A stretch of DNA of 64,000 nucleotides from Echiichthys vipera (Eukaryota; Chordata; Actinopteri; Perciformes; Trachinidae), in the NCBI GenBank assembly GCA_963691815.1, contig OY829658.1, positions 16,139,326-16,203,325 of the forward strand, written 5' to 3'. Numbering within the stretch: the first letter of the stretch is position 1; every line of letters starts with the position of its first letter. The notes beneath the pieces were generated by a model. The model was not told the origin of the DNA. It did no database searches and saw only the letters and a program-made list of their open reading frames with translations. The translations under genes and the position numbers were made by a program. Below are positions 48,441-61,500 of the stretch, one piece after another.

Positions 48441-51400
48441 ATGTCAGCTTTCTCTGAGGCGGCTTTAGAAAAGAAACTATCCGAGCTCAGCAACTCACAG
48501 CAAAGTGTGCAAACGTTGTCGTTGTGGCTCATTCATCATAGAAAGCATTCGAAGACTATTGTCGGTGTTTGGATCAACGAACTGAAGAAAGGTAAGAGCG
48601 ACGAGAGCTAGCTAGTTTAACATCTGAAATGCTTCTACAAGCCAAATAAGCTAGAGTAAAACGTTAACATTAGTCTTTGGTTGTATTAGCTGGCTAGCCC
48701 TGGCTAAAGTGTTTGTACATTTCCAACTATCTTAGCTAACGTGGAAGTTATGAGGCGACGCGTCGTCGTTAGCACAGTAACTGCTAACGCTAGCCAACTT
48801 GAGAGCAACAACGTTAGCAATTTAAAAGGTTTTGACTAAAAGTAATGTTAAGTAACTCAAACCTTAACGTGCATTATATAACGAATATTATTGTGGTTAT
48901 GCTTTAGTAATTATAAGACTACTAAAGTTAACTATTTTACGCTATGGCTTAAAGTTAATGGCTACCATGGTAATAAAGATATGACATTAGCAGTTGATAC
49001 AAGGACGTTATGTATCACGCAGAGGCGATCCTAGAGTCTGTTGGGCTCCTAGGCGAAAATTCACAGGGGCCCCTCGAAGCAGCGTTCATCACCGTCATAG
49101 GTTTGTTTAAACTTCCATTTTAATTTCCTTCATAGTTTAGACTTTGTCAGGGGGACCCCTACTGGCCTGGGGCCCCTAGCAGCCAACTGCCTTGCCTGCT
49201 GGCAAGCGGCACCTCTGGCATCAGCGACCCATGGTGCATCTAAAGTTGACCCCCCCCCCCCTTCAAATATTAAATGTGCATTATTCTGAATCTCATCTCA
49301 TCTTGCACCGCTTATCCGGGGTAGGGTCGCGGTAAATTTCCTCAAATGGCAGACACAGTTAGCAATTGGCTGGTGAACATAATGGAGCATTTAGCAACAT
49401 AAGAGCCATATTGTTCCCTCAGGAGTTGGTGGAGAATCACATGCTAATTTTGCTCTACATCTGGGATATGAAAGTAAATACGTTTTAACAAGTTTACCAT
49501 AACAGTATTTAAAAGGAGATAGCCTATTAACGTTGATGTTATGTTTACAACTTGTTCTGTTGCCACCAAGCGGCCAACACATCAATTAAAGCCCCTGCAT
49601 ATAAACAACCAATTCAAATAAAAGTGTGAAAACAATCATACTATGTGAGTGACTCTGCAGCTGTTCTCAACTTTATGGGGCTTCATTGCAAGATTAAGCA
49701 TAATTTTTGGCTGTCCTGCTGCAGCTTTAATGGTATGGTTCACTCTCCACACTTAAAGCGCAATTTATGGATGCATTAGGCAGCTGACATCAACGATAAG
49801 GCTCTTACACTACCTGCTTAGCACCAAACAGCAGACAGATACAGTTAACAGCTAGCCGATGAACACGATGGAATATTAACAGCTAAACAGTCAGCTATAT
49901 TGGTGGACATGACTCCAAGTTGTATAGTAACTGCTGGATATTTAAATAAGCAACTTACTTATAAGTTCAGCATGTCTTTGTTGAGTACACAACTTGTTTC
50001 TGCTCCTCCCAAGTGGCTACAAAAAGTTATTGTATTATTATTAGGTTCAAGTTCTCCTGATATATTGCTGAGAAGTTAATCTCTTCTACCTTTTTGCCAG
50101 CGATTTCACCACCTCATCATTCTTCTGTTAGTTAACAACAAATACCTGAATTAGGTGGCCCAAAGGCTTCAAATGTTCCAATGAAACTTTAACGATACAA
50201 TACGTTGAAGACGTTGAAGTGTCAGTCATTACTTAAAGCCTAAGCCAGCAGAAAAAAACAATATAAACTAGGCCTACATGATTATTGTGAACTAAAGTTG
50301 TACTGGAGCAAATACTTTGCCTTTGCCTTTTGAGTGTCTGAATCTTACACATGATAATTTGGTTTTCTTGTGCATTTTCTAACTCTGTCAAGCAGTTGGT
50401 TGCATATTTTCCTTCGATAGACATTGAATAATAAAATAGTAACAGGATATTTCTTTCCACAGTACAGTACCATCAGACACATACATTGGATATCATAATC
50501 AATTTAATATATCATTTTATTTGCCTCATGGTCAACATAATAGGTTTATAAAACATAACATGTCTCACTGAATAAAAAAGCCTTTTACTGCAAAAAACAA
50601 TACTGAATGTGTTGAACACTGCTGTTTTACTTTAAAGGAAGAGTAGGCCTATGGATTCATCACAGTTTATTTTTTATCATTAGTATTATTTTGTATTTAT
50701 TTAGTAGTAGATCCAGTTACAATACAATCTTCAAGCTGTTGTGAATACTTTTTTTAGTCTAAAAAGCCTGTTGTATGGATGTCTGTGTATTGCTGTAGTT
50801 GTAGCTATTACTGGCACACTTTTCCTTGGGGTGCTAGTCAACAACCTAATGGTGTCCCAAGCGGTTGTTGTATTTTAGGAGCTTGTCTGATGGACTTAAA
50901 GGAGTGTGCAGTGTTAATAGCAATGGGGACAAATATGGCACATTTCTCTGGAGCTTTATGCTCAACTCAGTGTTGACTGTTACCTGTCCAAAAACAATGC
51001 AGAGATATGCACCATTACTTGTATGATGTGACTGTACCATGAAGTACATGTTTGTCGATAAAACCCCAAAGACGGATAAAACATGCTGTGCAATTACAGA
51101 GAAGAAAGTAAGAATTACTTGTGAAATTAGATTCTTTAAAACCCTAACTCTTGGGGCTTATATGTAGCTAACTGCTGTGATAAATGAACTGTTTGACTAA
51201 ATGGTTGTTAGTGCATAGATTGCATTGTTAGTTGTGATACGGCTGCAACTAACGACTATTTTCGTTGTTGATCAAGCTATTGATTATTTTCTAAATTAGT
51301 TGTTTGGTCTATAAAATGTCAGAAAATGGTGAAAAATGTTGATCCGTGTTTTCCTAAAGCCCAAGATGACATCCTTAAATGTCTTGTTTTGTCCACAACT

Positions 51401-54400
51401 CAATGATATTCGGTTTAGTGTCACAAAGGAGCAGGCCCGCCCCGTTTTTCCCCTGTTTTTTTCAGTGCCCCCACCCCCTGCGCAAAAAGATGACAGCTTT
51501 CAATAAAGTGTTGAGACGCGGACTTTGTAATGCGCTTATCAAAGAGGGTTTTATAAGAGATCCAATACAAATGTAATTGTACTCTTAATAAACTAATTTT
51601 ATTTTGTAAAACAGTGTTTGTGTCTCTTATTTAATGTGCCATGTTTCTGCTTGAATCTCAACAGTGCATTTACATGGACATTAGTATCCCGTTTATGAGG
51701 CTTATCTCGGTTATGATCATATAATGTAGCCTATATAAAGAGAAATTAGAGCAACAGTATTTTACATTTGTTAGTAGTTTGAAGGAAATTACACAAAAAC
51801 AGGAAAAAATGGATTCTGGCAAAAACGTGAGCTACTATATTGACAAGATTGGAGGGAAAGCGCATCAAAACACATCATTCATCGACCTTTTCTGTCGTCA
51901 CACACACACACACACACACACGTGCGCGCGCTTGAAAGGAGTTTCGCTATAGCGTCCTCCACACCAGCACCAATCTGTCACTGCCACACACCATGTAGGA
52001 CCCCCCCCCCCCCCCCCCCCCCCCCCTCCAGGGCCAGGGACAACTGTACGGGTGTCCCCCCCTTGACGTATTAAGTCGTTGCAGTTCTAGACTGGTAGCT
52101 GTGAGGGGATACGCTGTGTTTGATGCATAGAAAAAATGAAAAATTAACAATTTGCTTTTTTTTGTAATAATTTCTCAGATGAAGAATTAAATCAGTAATG
52201 CATAGTTTAATAGGTTAATTGACCTACCACTGTGTTGCTCATCTTGAAGTTCAGTCTTGTACATCATAACCAGATGTCTCTCTGTTTATGTGTGTGTACA
52301 TTTGAATGCATCCAGCTCAGGTATCACGCAAGCTGACCTACCTTTACTTGGCCAATGACGTCATCCAGAACAGCAAAAAGAAAGGACCAGAATTCACTCA
52401 AGACTTTGCACCGGTCATTGTTGATGCATTCAAACATGTATACAGGTGAGATTTTATAATACATTTCATTAGTAAATTTACATTTTTGTAAATGGCTCTT
52501 GAATGTGTCTATGAATAGTTTTTTTTAAGGAAAACAGTGCTCATTCTGCCTTTTAAGTAATATTAGTATAAATTGAGTCCGATATCTGCAAGTGTGTTTT
52601 TGGAAACACTATAGAATTGCAGTGTAAAATGTGATTTCCATCACGTGGGTTACCTGATGAGGCTCACACGTTGATATTGATTCACATTGATAAACTCTTC
52701 CAAAGAATTTTCCACCTTTTAGTCCTGTATTGTCCAGCCCTAACATCAGCTTCATTTCATAAGTGTACGTGCCTGTCCTGTCTTGTGTTTGCCTGTGTAG
52801 AGATGGCGAGGAGGGCTGTAAGAAACAGTTGGGTCGGGTGTTGTCCATCTGGCAGGAGAGAGCTGTATATGAGAACAACTTGTTGGATCAGCTCTCACAA
52901 GTCCTATGTAAGTTACTTCACACAACACCAAATACTTACTACAATAAGCTAACGTGACTGCTTACACTGCCAATCTGCAGGTTTAATCCTCGCTTAAGGC
53001 CTTTACACATATGTCACAAATAAATTATCCAAAAATGAGAAATGCTCTCTTGCAAACTTGTACTGACTATGTGCTTGGCCTGCCGGATTGGCTCAACAGT
53101 TGCGCAGTCTAGGGCTTTTATTGTGAAAGGTAAGAGCGAGTAGGTCTGGTATGCATTGCCTTTGTCAAGGTTGAAAGGCGTAAAGTATGCCATCTTAAAT
53201 CGGACAATTGTGCATCTACTGTATGTTGTCCTTGTTAGATAATCCTCATGTCTTTTTTTGCGGTGCAAAAGCTCAGAAAATCGAGCTTGTTCCATAAAGA
53301 CATATCGTTACTTTATCGCCACATAATATTTTTCATTCCGTGTGAAAGTACTGATGAGAAAAGTGATGTTCTTTGTCTTTTCTTAAATCCTAGATGGAGA
53401 AAAGAAGGCTAAGAAGAGGTCATATGAGGAGATCCGACCAGACGATGAGGACTTTGCTTCCCAGAGCTCTCCAGCCAAGCCCCCACAGGTGTGATTGCCT
53501 GAACAGTGTAGCCATAAGTACTGGGTGCTTATAAGATATACTCTTAACCACATAAATGTCCTTTTTAATTATATGTTTTACAGTTTATACAGCTCTGACT
53601 GGATGGATTTACATCGTAATACTTCTCTGCTGCATCACTAATATTGAACGCATCCCCCTCCCCCCCCCTTCACCCTCCCTCCACCTCAGACAGCAGAGTT
53701 AATCCGAGCTCTGCAGGAGCTTGAAAATGCAGCCTCTGGAGACTCACTTCTGCGTCAGCGCATCTCCTCCCTTCCTGCAGAGGTGCAAGACATGTCACTG
53801 CTTCACAGGATCACAGGTAGGAGGCAGGAAACGCCACACTATTGAATACTATATGTAAACACTAACACAATTCTGTTTGACAGCTCATTAACATGTTTAC
53901 TCATAGGTAAATAAAGTAATTAATGTCTGGGTGCTATTAATATAAGACCACATTCTGATTAACCGTGGATGGGTGAAATAATATATCAATAAGGAAAATA
54001 GTAATTACATCCCATACATGTAATAGAACTACAGAACTGCCGTCCACTGCTGTAGCAGACGACATGTGTGTCGCTGTCCCCATAAAGTGAGACAGTTTGT
54101 ACATCTTTAGGCACCAGGAATGGAAGCATCATAGATTATTTCAGGAGCTAAATGAATACTTTTGCTTCCCGTGTCAAATTTACAACAACTGTTTTTAGCT
54201 ACAATTACTTAGTTAGCAGGTAGAGCTCCGCATACCTCTGCTGCATAGATGAACGGTAAAGGTACAGGTGAGCAAATGAACAGTATTTAGCTTCTTTTCA
54301 TGGCACTAGTGCACAGAGCTGCTCTGCAGATGTACAAACTCATACATGGACTGAGAGAGGGGGAGTGAAATGTCCATGCAGGTGCAGGTCTTTGAAGCAG

Positions 54401-57007
54401 AGAAAATCATTTGTGTGGGGCAAGAAATTCTTACCTTTCTTGCATGTCTCACAGCGCTTCCCTCAAAAGTCCCACCCTTTTACCCCTGCTGGACCTCTGA
54501 TGCTTCCTCCCCCCCTAACATGTGTGGTGAGAGAGAAATGCTGCGTTCCAGTGCCATGGGAAGTCCAATGTTTCGGACCCCAAACTAGGCAAAGTGCACT
54601 GGATTGCACTGGAACCCCCTACTGGCGAATTCAGGGGCGATCGATCTCCCCTGAATTCACTAGTAGGAGGCTCCACTTTGACAGGCATTGCAGTGCACTT
54701 TGCCTAGTTTGAGGTCCAAAACGTGTGACTCCCCATGGCACTGGTACGTAGCGTAAGTTAAACGGAGTGACGGATGACAGACAGGAAGCTCAGCAAATCA
54801 TTTTATTTGGACGGAATAAAATGATTGGTCAAACGTTAATCAGAAACCTTGAAATTCAACACCTGGTGGATTTCTTTTACATTCTAGTGTGCCATACGCG
54901 TATTAGGAGCATTTTAAGATTACAAAAGAAAAGTTTAAAAATGCCAGGAAGCTAAGAGTTACTTTAATTAAGAGTACAGTACATGCAGATTCAGATGGCG
55001 TCAGAACTGATCGCGCTTCTCTACTGGTCATTTTTCTGCATCATCTCTTGATCTCTGTGCTTTCTGTGCTCCAGATAAGGAATCAGGGGAGCGGCTTTCT
55101 CGGCTGGTGGAGGAGGCTTGCATGTTGCTAGCAGACTACAGTGGTCGATTGGCGGCAGAGATTGATGATAGAAGGCAACTCACACGCACACTAACGGTCT
55201 TCCTGCAAAGCCAGAAGGATGGACTGACCCAGAACGAGCAGAAACTTGAAGTGCGTATATCACTTTTTTCCTTTCAATTACTGTTTGTCTACCTTACCTT
55301 TTTGTTATCATTATTGATTATTGGCGTTCATCTGTCCTGTGTAGCTGTCTACTCAGACTTCTTTTGAATTAACATTTCTTTTCATGTATTTCAGCATGTT
55401 GCAAACTTCTGCAGAGTGCCTGTTGAGTTGCTGAATCAGACTGTAGATTTCACTTTAGATTTCAGTTTTACTGTCAGGTGTGCAGGCGTTACAAACAGAG
55501 GAAAGAGCCTTGGGTAGATACACTCATAATCCATGTAAGATTTTCCCTTCTCACTAGGAGATGCTTATTATTTAAGCCTTTGTCATTTAACTCAGTTTTT
55601 CTGAGTCTTGAAAAATTTAACTACAGATATTCTTGTTTTGTGGTGACAATAACTTTCCAGCCTTTATCCACAGGATACCAAGAGGATTAAGTATTTCATA
55701 TTTGTATTTTCACTCAGTCAAGTCTTCTGTAATAAAAAGAAACAAAACTGAAAATAAAAAATAAAACTGATTTTGTGAGTGCTTTTATTTTGCTATTACA
55801 CTTGCAGCTCCTGTTGGTACATGCTTTGTACATATTTTTCATTTCAAAGTTGGTTATTAAAAACAGAATTTAATTTTTGTAGTGTCGAGACACTAAATGC
55901 TCGGTCAAGGTCACTCAAAGTTCAATTAAGCTTTATTCACTATAAGTTGTAGCTGTGCTCAAATAGAGGACACCTCATAATATTATTACAAACCAAAACT
56001 AAGAGACAATAGGTTTTTGGGAATCTTGGTATTGAGCAGGAGTATTTCACCTCTCAGTATTGATGACTCAGTGTGATTTTCACTTGAGGCAATGTTCTTC
56101 TTGCACCACACAACTACATGCATCAACTGTTTGGCAAACGTATACAATGAGCACATGCAAGCAGCAAAGCCAGAGCAGATATGAAACATTGAAGGGATGT
56201 TACTGTGTCTTTAAGGAGTAAAATGGTGCCTATAAATTATATATACATGGCGTGTTCGTTTTCTAACTGACCTTCAGTTTTGTGTCACAGTCTACTGGGC
56301 CACTAAGATATTATATACTTTCAGTTTTATTGGCCGTTTTTACTACAGAGAGTAAAATAAACCTAAATACTGCAACTTTCTTTACTTTACTAAGAAAATT
56401 TGTTTTTTATTTTGATAATCTTTCATGATTTTAATTGATGGAAGTGAAAGTAAACCTTGTAAGAAGTTAGTTATGAAGCTGTGGCAAAAGTAGTGATGGC
56501 AGACAGTTTATTGGGTTGCAAGCTTTACAACCAAAAAGTATGTATTTAATATGCTCACACAATCTGTTTTATGTGTGGTGGTTTTCAAATGACACTTAAT
56601 TGTAAGTGACAATGCAACGTGTTTGATGGAAGTATTTGGTCAGAAATCCAAACTTGTGTTGTTATACTTCAGGTAGAAATTGAACTAACACCACATTATG
56701 TAATACACAATGCACAATTTTAATGACATTACCTTATTTCCATTTTTATGCAGTCTTTATATCCTTGATTTAGATTTTCTAATTACAGTACTTACTTACC
56801 TTACTTCCCAAAATTGCTGTTGAGACTTTGAAAATTTCACAATGTCACTCAGTCAGACTATAAGATATCTGAGCTCTGATGGACCTTCTCTGATCTGTCC
56901 TTTTGCAGGAATACAAACGCAAACTGGCGAGGGTGACCCAGGTCCGGAAGGAGCTGCGTTCGCGTCTGAACAATCTTCCAGGAGCCCTCTACAACCCTTC
57001 AAACTGA
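48441..57007 (+). CDS. rprd1a: RPRD1A orthologue (p15RS), RNA polymerase II CTD-binding protein
   Basis: Seven exons: 48441-48591, 52316-52445, 52801-52907, 53394-53488, 53690-53816, 55075-55250 and 56909-57007. They encode 294 residues. The start MSAFSEAALEKKLSELSNSQ matches the RPRD1 N-terminus. Residues 1 to about 135 form the CTD-interacting domain, which binds phosphorylated RPB1 C-terminal repeats. Residues about 165-280 form the coiled-coil part used for dimerisation. FAPVIVDAFKHV, LYGEKK and DKESGERLS favour RPRD1A over RPRD1B. Known roles of the family are recruiting RPAP2 to dephosphorylate CTD Ser5 and restraining Wnt target transcription. The C-terminus is odd: it ends LNNLPGALYNPSN, about 18 residues short of the usual ~312, without the expected SLPDL continuation. 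Confidence 0.97.
49020..49245. repeat. Dispersed repeat with GGGGCCCC-type ends
   Basis: Phrases such as gggctcctaggcgaaaattc, cacaggggcccctcg and ctggggcccctagcagccaa mark an abundant teleost-type interspersed repeat. No open frame is present. Confidence 0.55.
49285..49336 (+). mobile_element. Truncated head of the 37-kb retroelement family
   Basis: The pattern attctgaatctcatctcatc followed by ttgcaccgcttatccggggt and gggtcgcgg corresponds to the start of the element at 37139, in the same orientation. Only about 50 bp remains. Confidence 0.55.
51241..51420 (+). repeat. Dispersed repeat (ctataaaatg family)
   Basis: The segment gctgcaactaacgactattt through gtttggtctataaaatgtc and caatgatattcggttta matches the repeat at 5364-5520. 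Confidence 0.75.
52001..52026. repeat. 26-base poly-C run
   Basis: An uninterrupted C run lies about 70 bp after a CA/CG tract (51899-51931) in intron 1 of rprd1a. Its G strand could form unusual secondary structure. Confidence 0.97.
54541..54752. mobile_element. Foldback element in rprd1a intron 5
   Basis: The left half (ctgcgttccagtgccatggg, then aaactaggcaaagtgcactg) is closely complementary to the right half (cagtgcactttgcctagttt, then ccccatggcactggtacgta). A short central palindrome (gaattcaggggcgatcgatc and ctcccctgaattc) forms the inner stem. The whole 212 bp could fold as one hairpin. Confidence 0.85.
55251..56908. other. Intron 6 of rprd1a
   Basis: This 1.66-kb intron separates the coiled-coil exon from the last exon. 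It is AT-rich, with no further exon and no clear repeat. No alternative last exon encoding the usual RPRD1A tail was recognised. Confidence 0.6.
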
Positions 57008-57928
57008 TTGAAGTTTCAGCTCCTGACCCTCCTACTACTGAAACATCTCAACCTGCCTCTTAGAAATTCAGTGACATTGCCATAGTCCTTTGTTCTTTAT
57101 TTTGGAAAGTGTCTGTGTCCCCCCGCGTGGTGACCTTTCATTCTCATTTTGTCTGTGAGCTCATCTCTTTGTGCTGTATGCTATCAGTACATTGTACGTT
57201 AAGATTCATAATCCTCAGACACTGGCCCCGTATGCTCTGGCCCCCGCCCATCTAAGTTTTACAGCTTTAAAGTGGCATGGGTGATGCTGGTGTGATATTT
57301 TTGTATATTTCGTTACTTAAGATAATGCACCAGAGAATATCCCCTTGGTTTAATCATTCATAATGATTTTCAGTGTTTTGGATTGCTGCATAACTGTCTT
57401 TTACTGTATCTGTAAATGCATCAGTCTAACTCTTGGTTATATAACATTGTTTTTATACAGTCAATGGCCTCTGAAGAGAACCATGTTTGTGAAATCATCA
57501 GGAAACCACATTGTGAAGCTGAGTAGTAAGCCATGCCCTTGAAAGGAAAATGTGTAAATATCATTTACATAAAGCCCTTTTGTGAGACGGGTGTGTACGT
57601 CATGGCACAGTGTATTTTCAAATTTGCATGTAAATATGATGAGAGTTATTCCTGTAAGGGATTATGATTTGTATCCATGCCAACATGGCTTGTGAAATGG
57701 TCATTTAGACAAATTGCTGATGTATATCGGTACATCGATATCTTCACAGTTGCTTAGACCTCGACTGTACTGAAATAATGACTAAAGGAGTCTGTTGTCT
57801 AGGTGACTGCATCATTCTGCTTCTACTAAATGCTGTGCAGATGCCTCACGCAGCTTCATAGGTGCCCCCAGTTTCCAATGCCAGACTGTTTGTTTTTGTA
57901 AATATGAAGCGAATTCTTCTTAGAACCA

Positions 57929-57934
57929 AATAAA
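57929..57934 (+). terminator. Poly(A) signal of rprd1a
   Basis: The canonical AATAAA (accaaataaacac) lies about 920 bp after the stop codon and about 590 bp before the gene C start codon. Confidence 0.7.
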
Positions 57935-58131
57935 CACAAAATCTACAAATATTTAAAGTCATGTCTGCAGTAAATGCCATTTAATGTGTTGCATTCATTG
58001 ATATTGTCCTGGCCAGCAGGGGGCGTGCACTGGTGGAATATTTGAAAGAGACAGGATTATTTCATAGGGTTTTTGTTTTGTTTATAATGTAAAGTCTTTT
58101 GGATAGCTTTTATTACATACTCCGGTACAGT

Positions 58132-58173
58132 TGGTGGCGGTAAGCACCGATGTCAGATTTGTTTGCAACCGCC
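58132..58173. promoter_or_regulatory. Palindromic GGTGGCGGT element upstream of gene C
   Basis: ggtggcggtaagcacc is followed about 20 bp later by tttgcaaccgcc, giving an imperfect hairpin. This type of sequence is seen near many teleost gene starts and may be a repeat-derived promoter part. The function is inferred. Confidence 0.35.
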
Positions 58174-58368
58174 ATAAAACTAAAAGAGGCAGGAACGGAC
58201 GTCCATCACAGGAACGGTACTGTCGCGCTCCTGTTTCTTACGGCGAATTGTGGCCAAACACACAGGAAGTGGTCATCATTAGCTTTTTTTCTGTTTTTCA
58301 AATTCGTCGACTGTAAACAGAAGCAGCTGAAGACCTTTACAAGACGAACTACACAGACGCTAACCTGA
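58150..58368 (+). other. Possible upstream open reading frame in the gene C leader
   Basis: An ATG-initiated frame of 72 codons precedes the gene C start by about 150 bp after its stop. If the leader begins upstream of 58150 it would be translated first and could repress gene C. No domain was recognised. It could equally be non-transcribed. Confidence 0.3.
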
Positions 58369-58519
58369 AGCTAACTCGCTATTGTTAGCAAGGTAGCACT
58401 GCGCAAATTGCTAGGCAACGCCCATTAACGCGCTAACTAGCGTTAAATAGCCTAATACACGTTTGATAACATTGAGCTAAGCTAAGGTTCTTACAAAGCA
58501 AGTCGTAAAACCCCAGACA

Positions 58520-61500
58520 ATGGACAACAACCTCGAAACACCATATGAAGAAGAGGAGCAATTTATTGAATGCACGGTAAGATACAGGGCGTTAGGGTTC
58601 TGTCTATTTATCATATATTAAATCAATTGGGTACACCTAACTATACCTAATGCAGTCTGTACAACGATCTCCAACAAGAGTTTTTCACATCTACATTCAC
58701 GTCACGTCAGATACATTCAAGATGTCAAAATAGTGTCACCAGAAGGTCCGCCAAATTGTTTTTGAATCTTTCCGACTATGTCTGAAAATATACATTAATA
58801 TGAATGCAACGTGTTAAAAAACGTTGAAGACTTCTGCTCTAATACTTAGATCTGAAATAATCTCCTCTGTCCTAAAGATATAAATCAGTATTTGCAGAAA
58901 CAGTTGGAGAGATGTCGATTCAACGTGATAGTTGCTGTGGGGGCTGGTTGCTATCGACTCTATACTCCCATTTATATTATTACTTCTGTTTTGATGCATA
59001 CATTGAAGAAGATAACCTCTAACTGAAGTTGTGTTTTATATGATTTATGTGACAAATAAATTGATGTATTGACTAGTAGGCCTACTGCGTTATATAAAGA
59101 GATGTAATATTGTATCCACCTCATAGATATGAAGAAAGACCAACGGCTGATTTAGTTAGGCTAGTGTTCCTAAAACAGTGTCAATCATACCATCATGCAC
59201 AGTTGGGATTTGGATTGATTTACGTTTTCTCTTATAATCCAGGTCTGTGAGAAATCCATCAGGGGTGAAACCTTGTTCAAGATTCACCTGACCACAACAG
59301 GACATATGAAGGTATACAGCACCATCTATTTACTGGTGCAGAAATCTATGGAGTCTGTTGTTGTTGTTGAATACTAATGTAACTAAAACTCCCAGTTGTA
59401 AACTTATAAGTTAATGGTATGCCAGAAAGCCAAAAAGTTTCAGTATTTACGGTGACCCTCTTTTTATGCAGTCACAGGTTTCCAACAGGTTCAAAATGAC
59501 ACTCAAGCAGGAGAAAAGGAGCATCCCAAATTGATATCTAACTATCTTTCCAAGCTCTTGGCAACATCTGGGGGCTTTTTAAGAAGACATCTCCAGTGTT
59601 TTATTTCTGATGTATTGCCTGCTTGAATGTATACACTTTTACCATACCTACTTGCCTTCCAAGCACCATGCATCGTAGTATGACAAATTTAAATGATTTG
59701 GTGTTAATACAATAAGACCAGTTCAGTGAGAACAACAGGCAAGGTGTTTTACATTTTCAACTTGAAACTTTGTATCTGTGCACATTGGCATTTTGTTCAT
59801 ATGTGCTTAAATGTTGTATCCTGGCTACCATGACTGGATAACTGTAAAGTGTTCTGTCACTTCTTTAAGCACACTTCATACTTTACGTGTCCATGAGGGT
59901 CTGCTTTTGTCTGTGTGACGTCAATGTCGTCATGCGCCCTTGTCCGTGAGTTTGGATAATGAAATGGATGCTTGTTTTGAAGAGAGGTTGTGCAAAGAGC
60001 TCTGACATTACCTACATTTATATCATTTTTAAAGGAATACAAAGACAGCCAAATGCCATTGAGTTCCTGGTGAGAAATCCAGAAGGCTGGTGCGGACTCT
60101 CAATTGTAGTATAAATGGAAACCTGTGCACATGACAGTCCACAGTTGTCTACGGACGATGAACGCAAAAAGTAGCAAAAGTTTAGCAACAAGCAACGGAG
60201 GGAATGCTTATCAACATCTGTCTTTGACCATCACAAAGACTATGATCTGATCATTTTGGAGGAGTGCCGTTTCTTTGTTTGGCGGCGCACAAGAAACAAC
60301 ATGTTTACACATTTAGGTCAGACTGACCAATATGACCTGATTCTGCATTTTCTTTGTGTTGTCTCAAATCATCACATGTGGACGTTTGTGATGGGCACAA
60401 CATTTTTGCAAGACCAACAGTTTCATGTTTCCCGTTTTTTTGGAACATGTGCTGTGTAGGCCCTGCATTAGAAAAGATTCTAAAGCAGCCACTTGTTTCC
60501 TGGAAGTCATCACTTGTAGGTCAACCTACATTATCTTGGTCCACAACGCTCAAGCATTGAGACTCAAGGCAACAACAACACAGTTTTTAACCAAAGATCT
60601 TTGTCACATCGCCCCACTGGATGGTTGTTGGTGGTTTTGCACATGACAACCAGAAATCCTGGATAACTATACAAGAACATTGGATTGATTTGAGCTTGCT
60701 AACTATCTTCAATGGATTCAAGTCATCTGGTCAAATTATCTTAGTCTTTCTGTGAAACAGTATTTCATGAGAGACCTGTTAGCACCTTTCTTCATGGTGT
60801 TCCATGGAGGATGTGCTTAACCCTATGTCTCTCTGTCTCATACGTCTTACTTTAACGTAAACATGCAATTTTCTGTGTCTCTTCCAGAAACTTGCCAGCT
60901 CAGGCCCATGTTAGATCTCTGGAAATCTTCTGCTATGGCTGTGATATGACCAAAAGCTGCAGCACTCCCAGGCAAAGCAAATGGAAATGTCATAACGTTC
61001 TTGCATGAGATGGTTTTTGTATTGTGCTTGGGAGCCAACTGCAAGAGACTCTTAAGCCTGATTGTTGGGAAGAGTTTGAGACTTTCACACTGTGTAATGG
61101 CGGAAGGTCAGGCCATGACAATACGTTGACAGCTGATCATTCCAGATGCTAACACATTGTCCATGCTGTGTAGCTAAATTGGTTTGTCGGCGGCTTCAGT
61201 CTTCTTCTGTGTCTACACTGGATGTGTTCAGGCACAGTACTTATACACAATAACTGTAATTATGTGTGTAAGCAAAGGTTGCTTGAACATTGATCCATGG
61301 ATTTATGAAAATTGGATACTTCATCTCTGCATATGGATATCAATTTCACAGTAAACTTGGTCTTGCACAGTATAACCTTCTCCCAGGAAGGGGGCTTAAT
61401 ATATGCAGCTATGATTAAATAATTAATAAAAACAGATGAGGATATGTATCTGTACTGCACCTCAAGTGAGCTGTGGTTCTGGTCAACTACTATGTGTTAA

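Larger units (their letters stand above)
48592..52315. other. Intron 1 of rprd1a
   Basis: This 3.7-kb intron holds a dispersed repeat (about 49020-49245, aggggcccct type), a poly-C tract (49250-49261), a truncated retroelement head (49285-49336), one copy of the ctataaaatg repeat (51241-51420), a CA tract (about 51899-51921) and a 26-base poly-C run (52001-52026). No coding exon was recognised. Confidence 0.75.
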
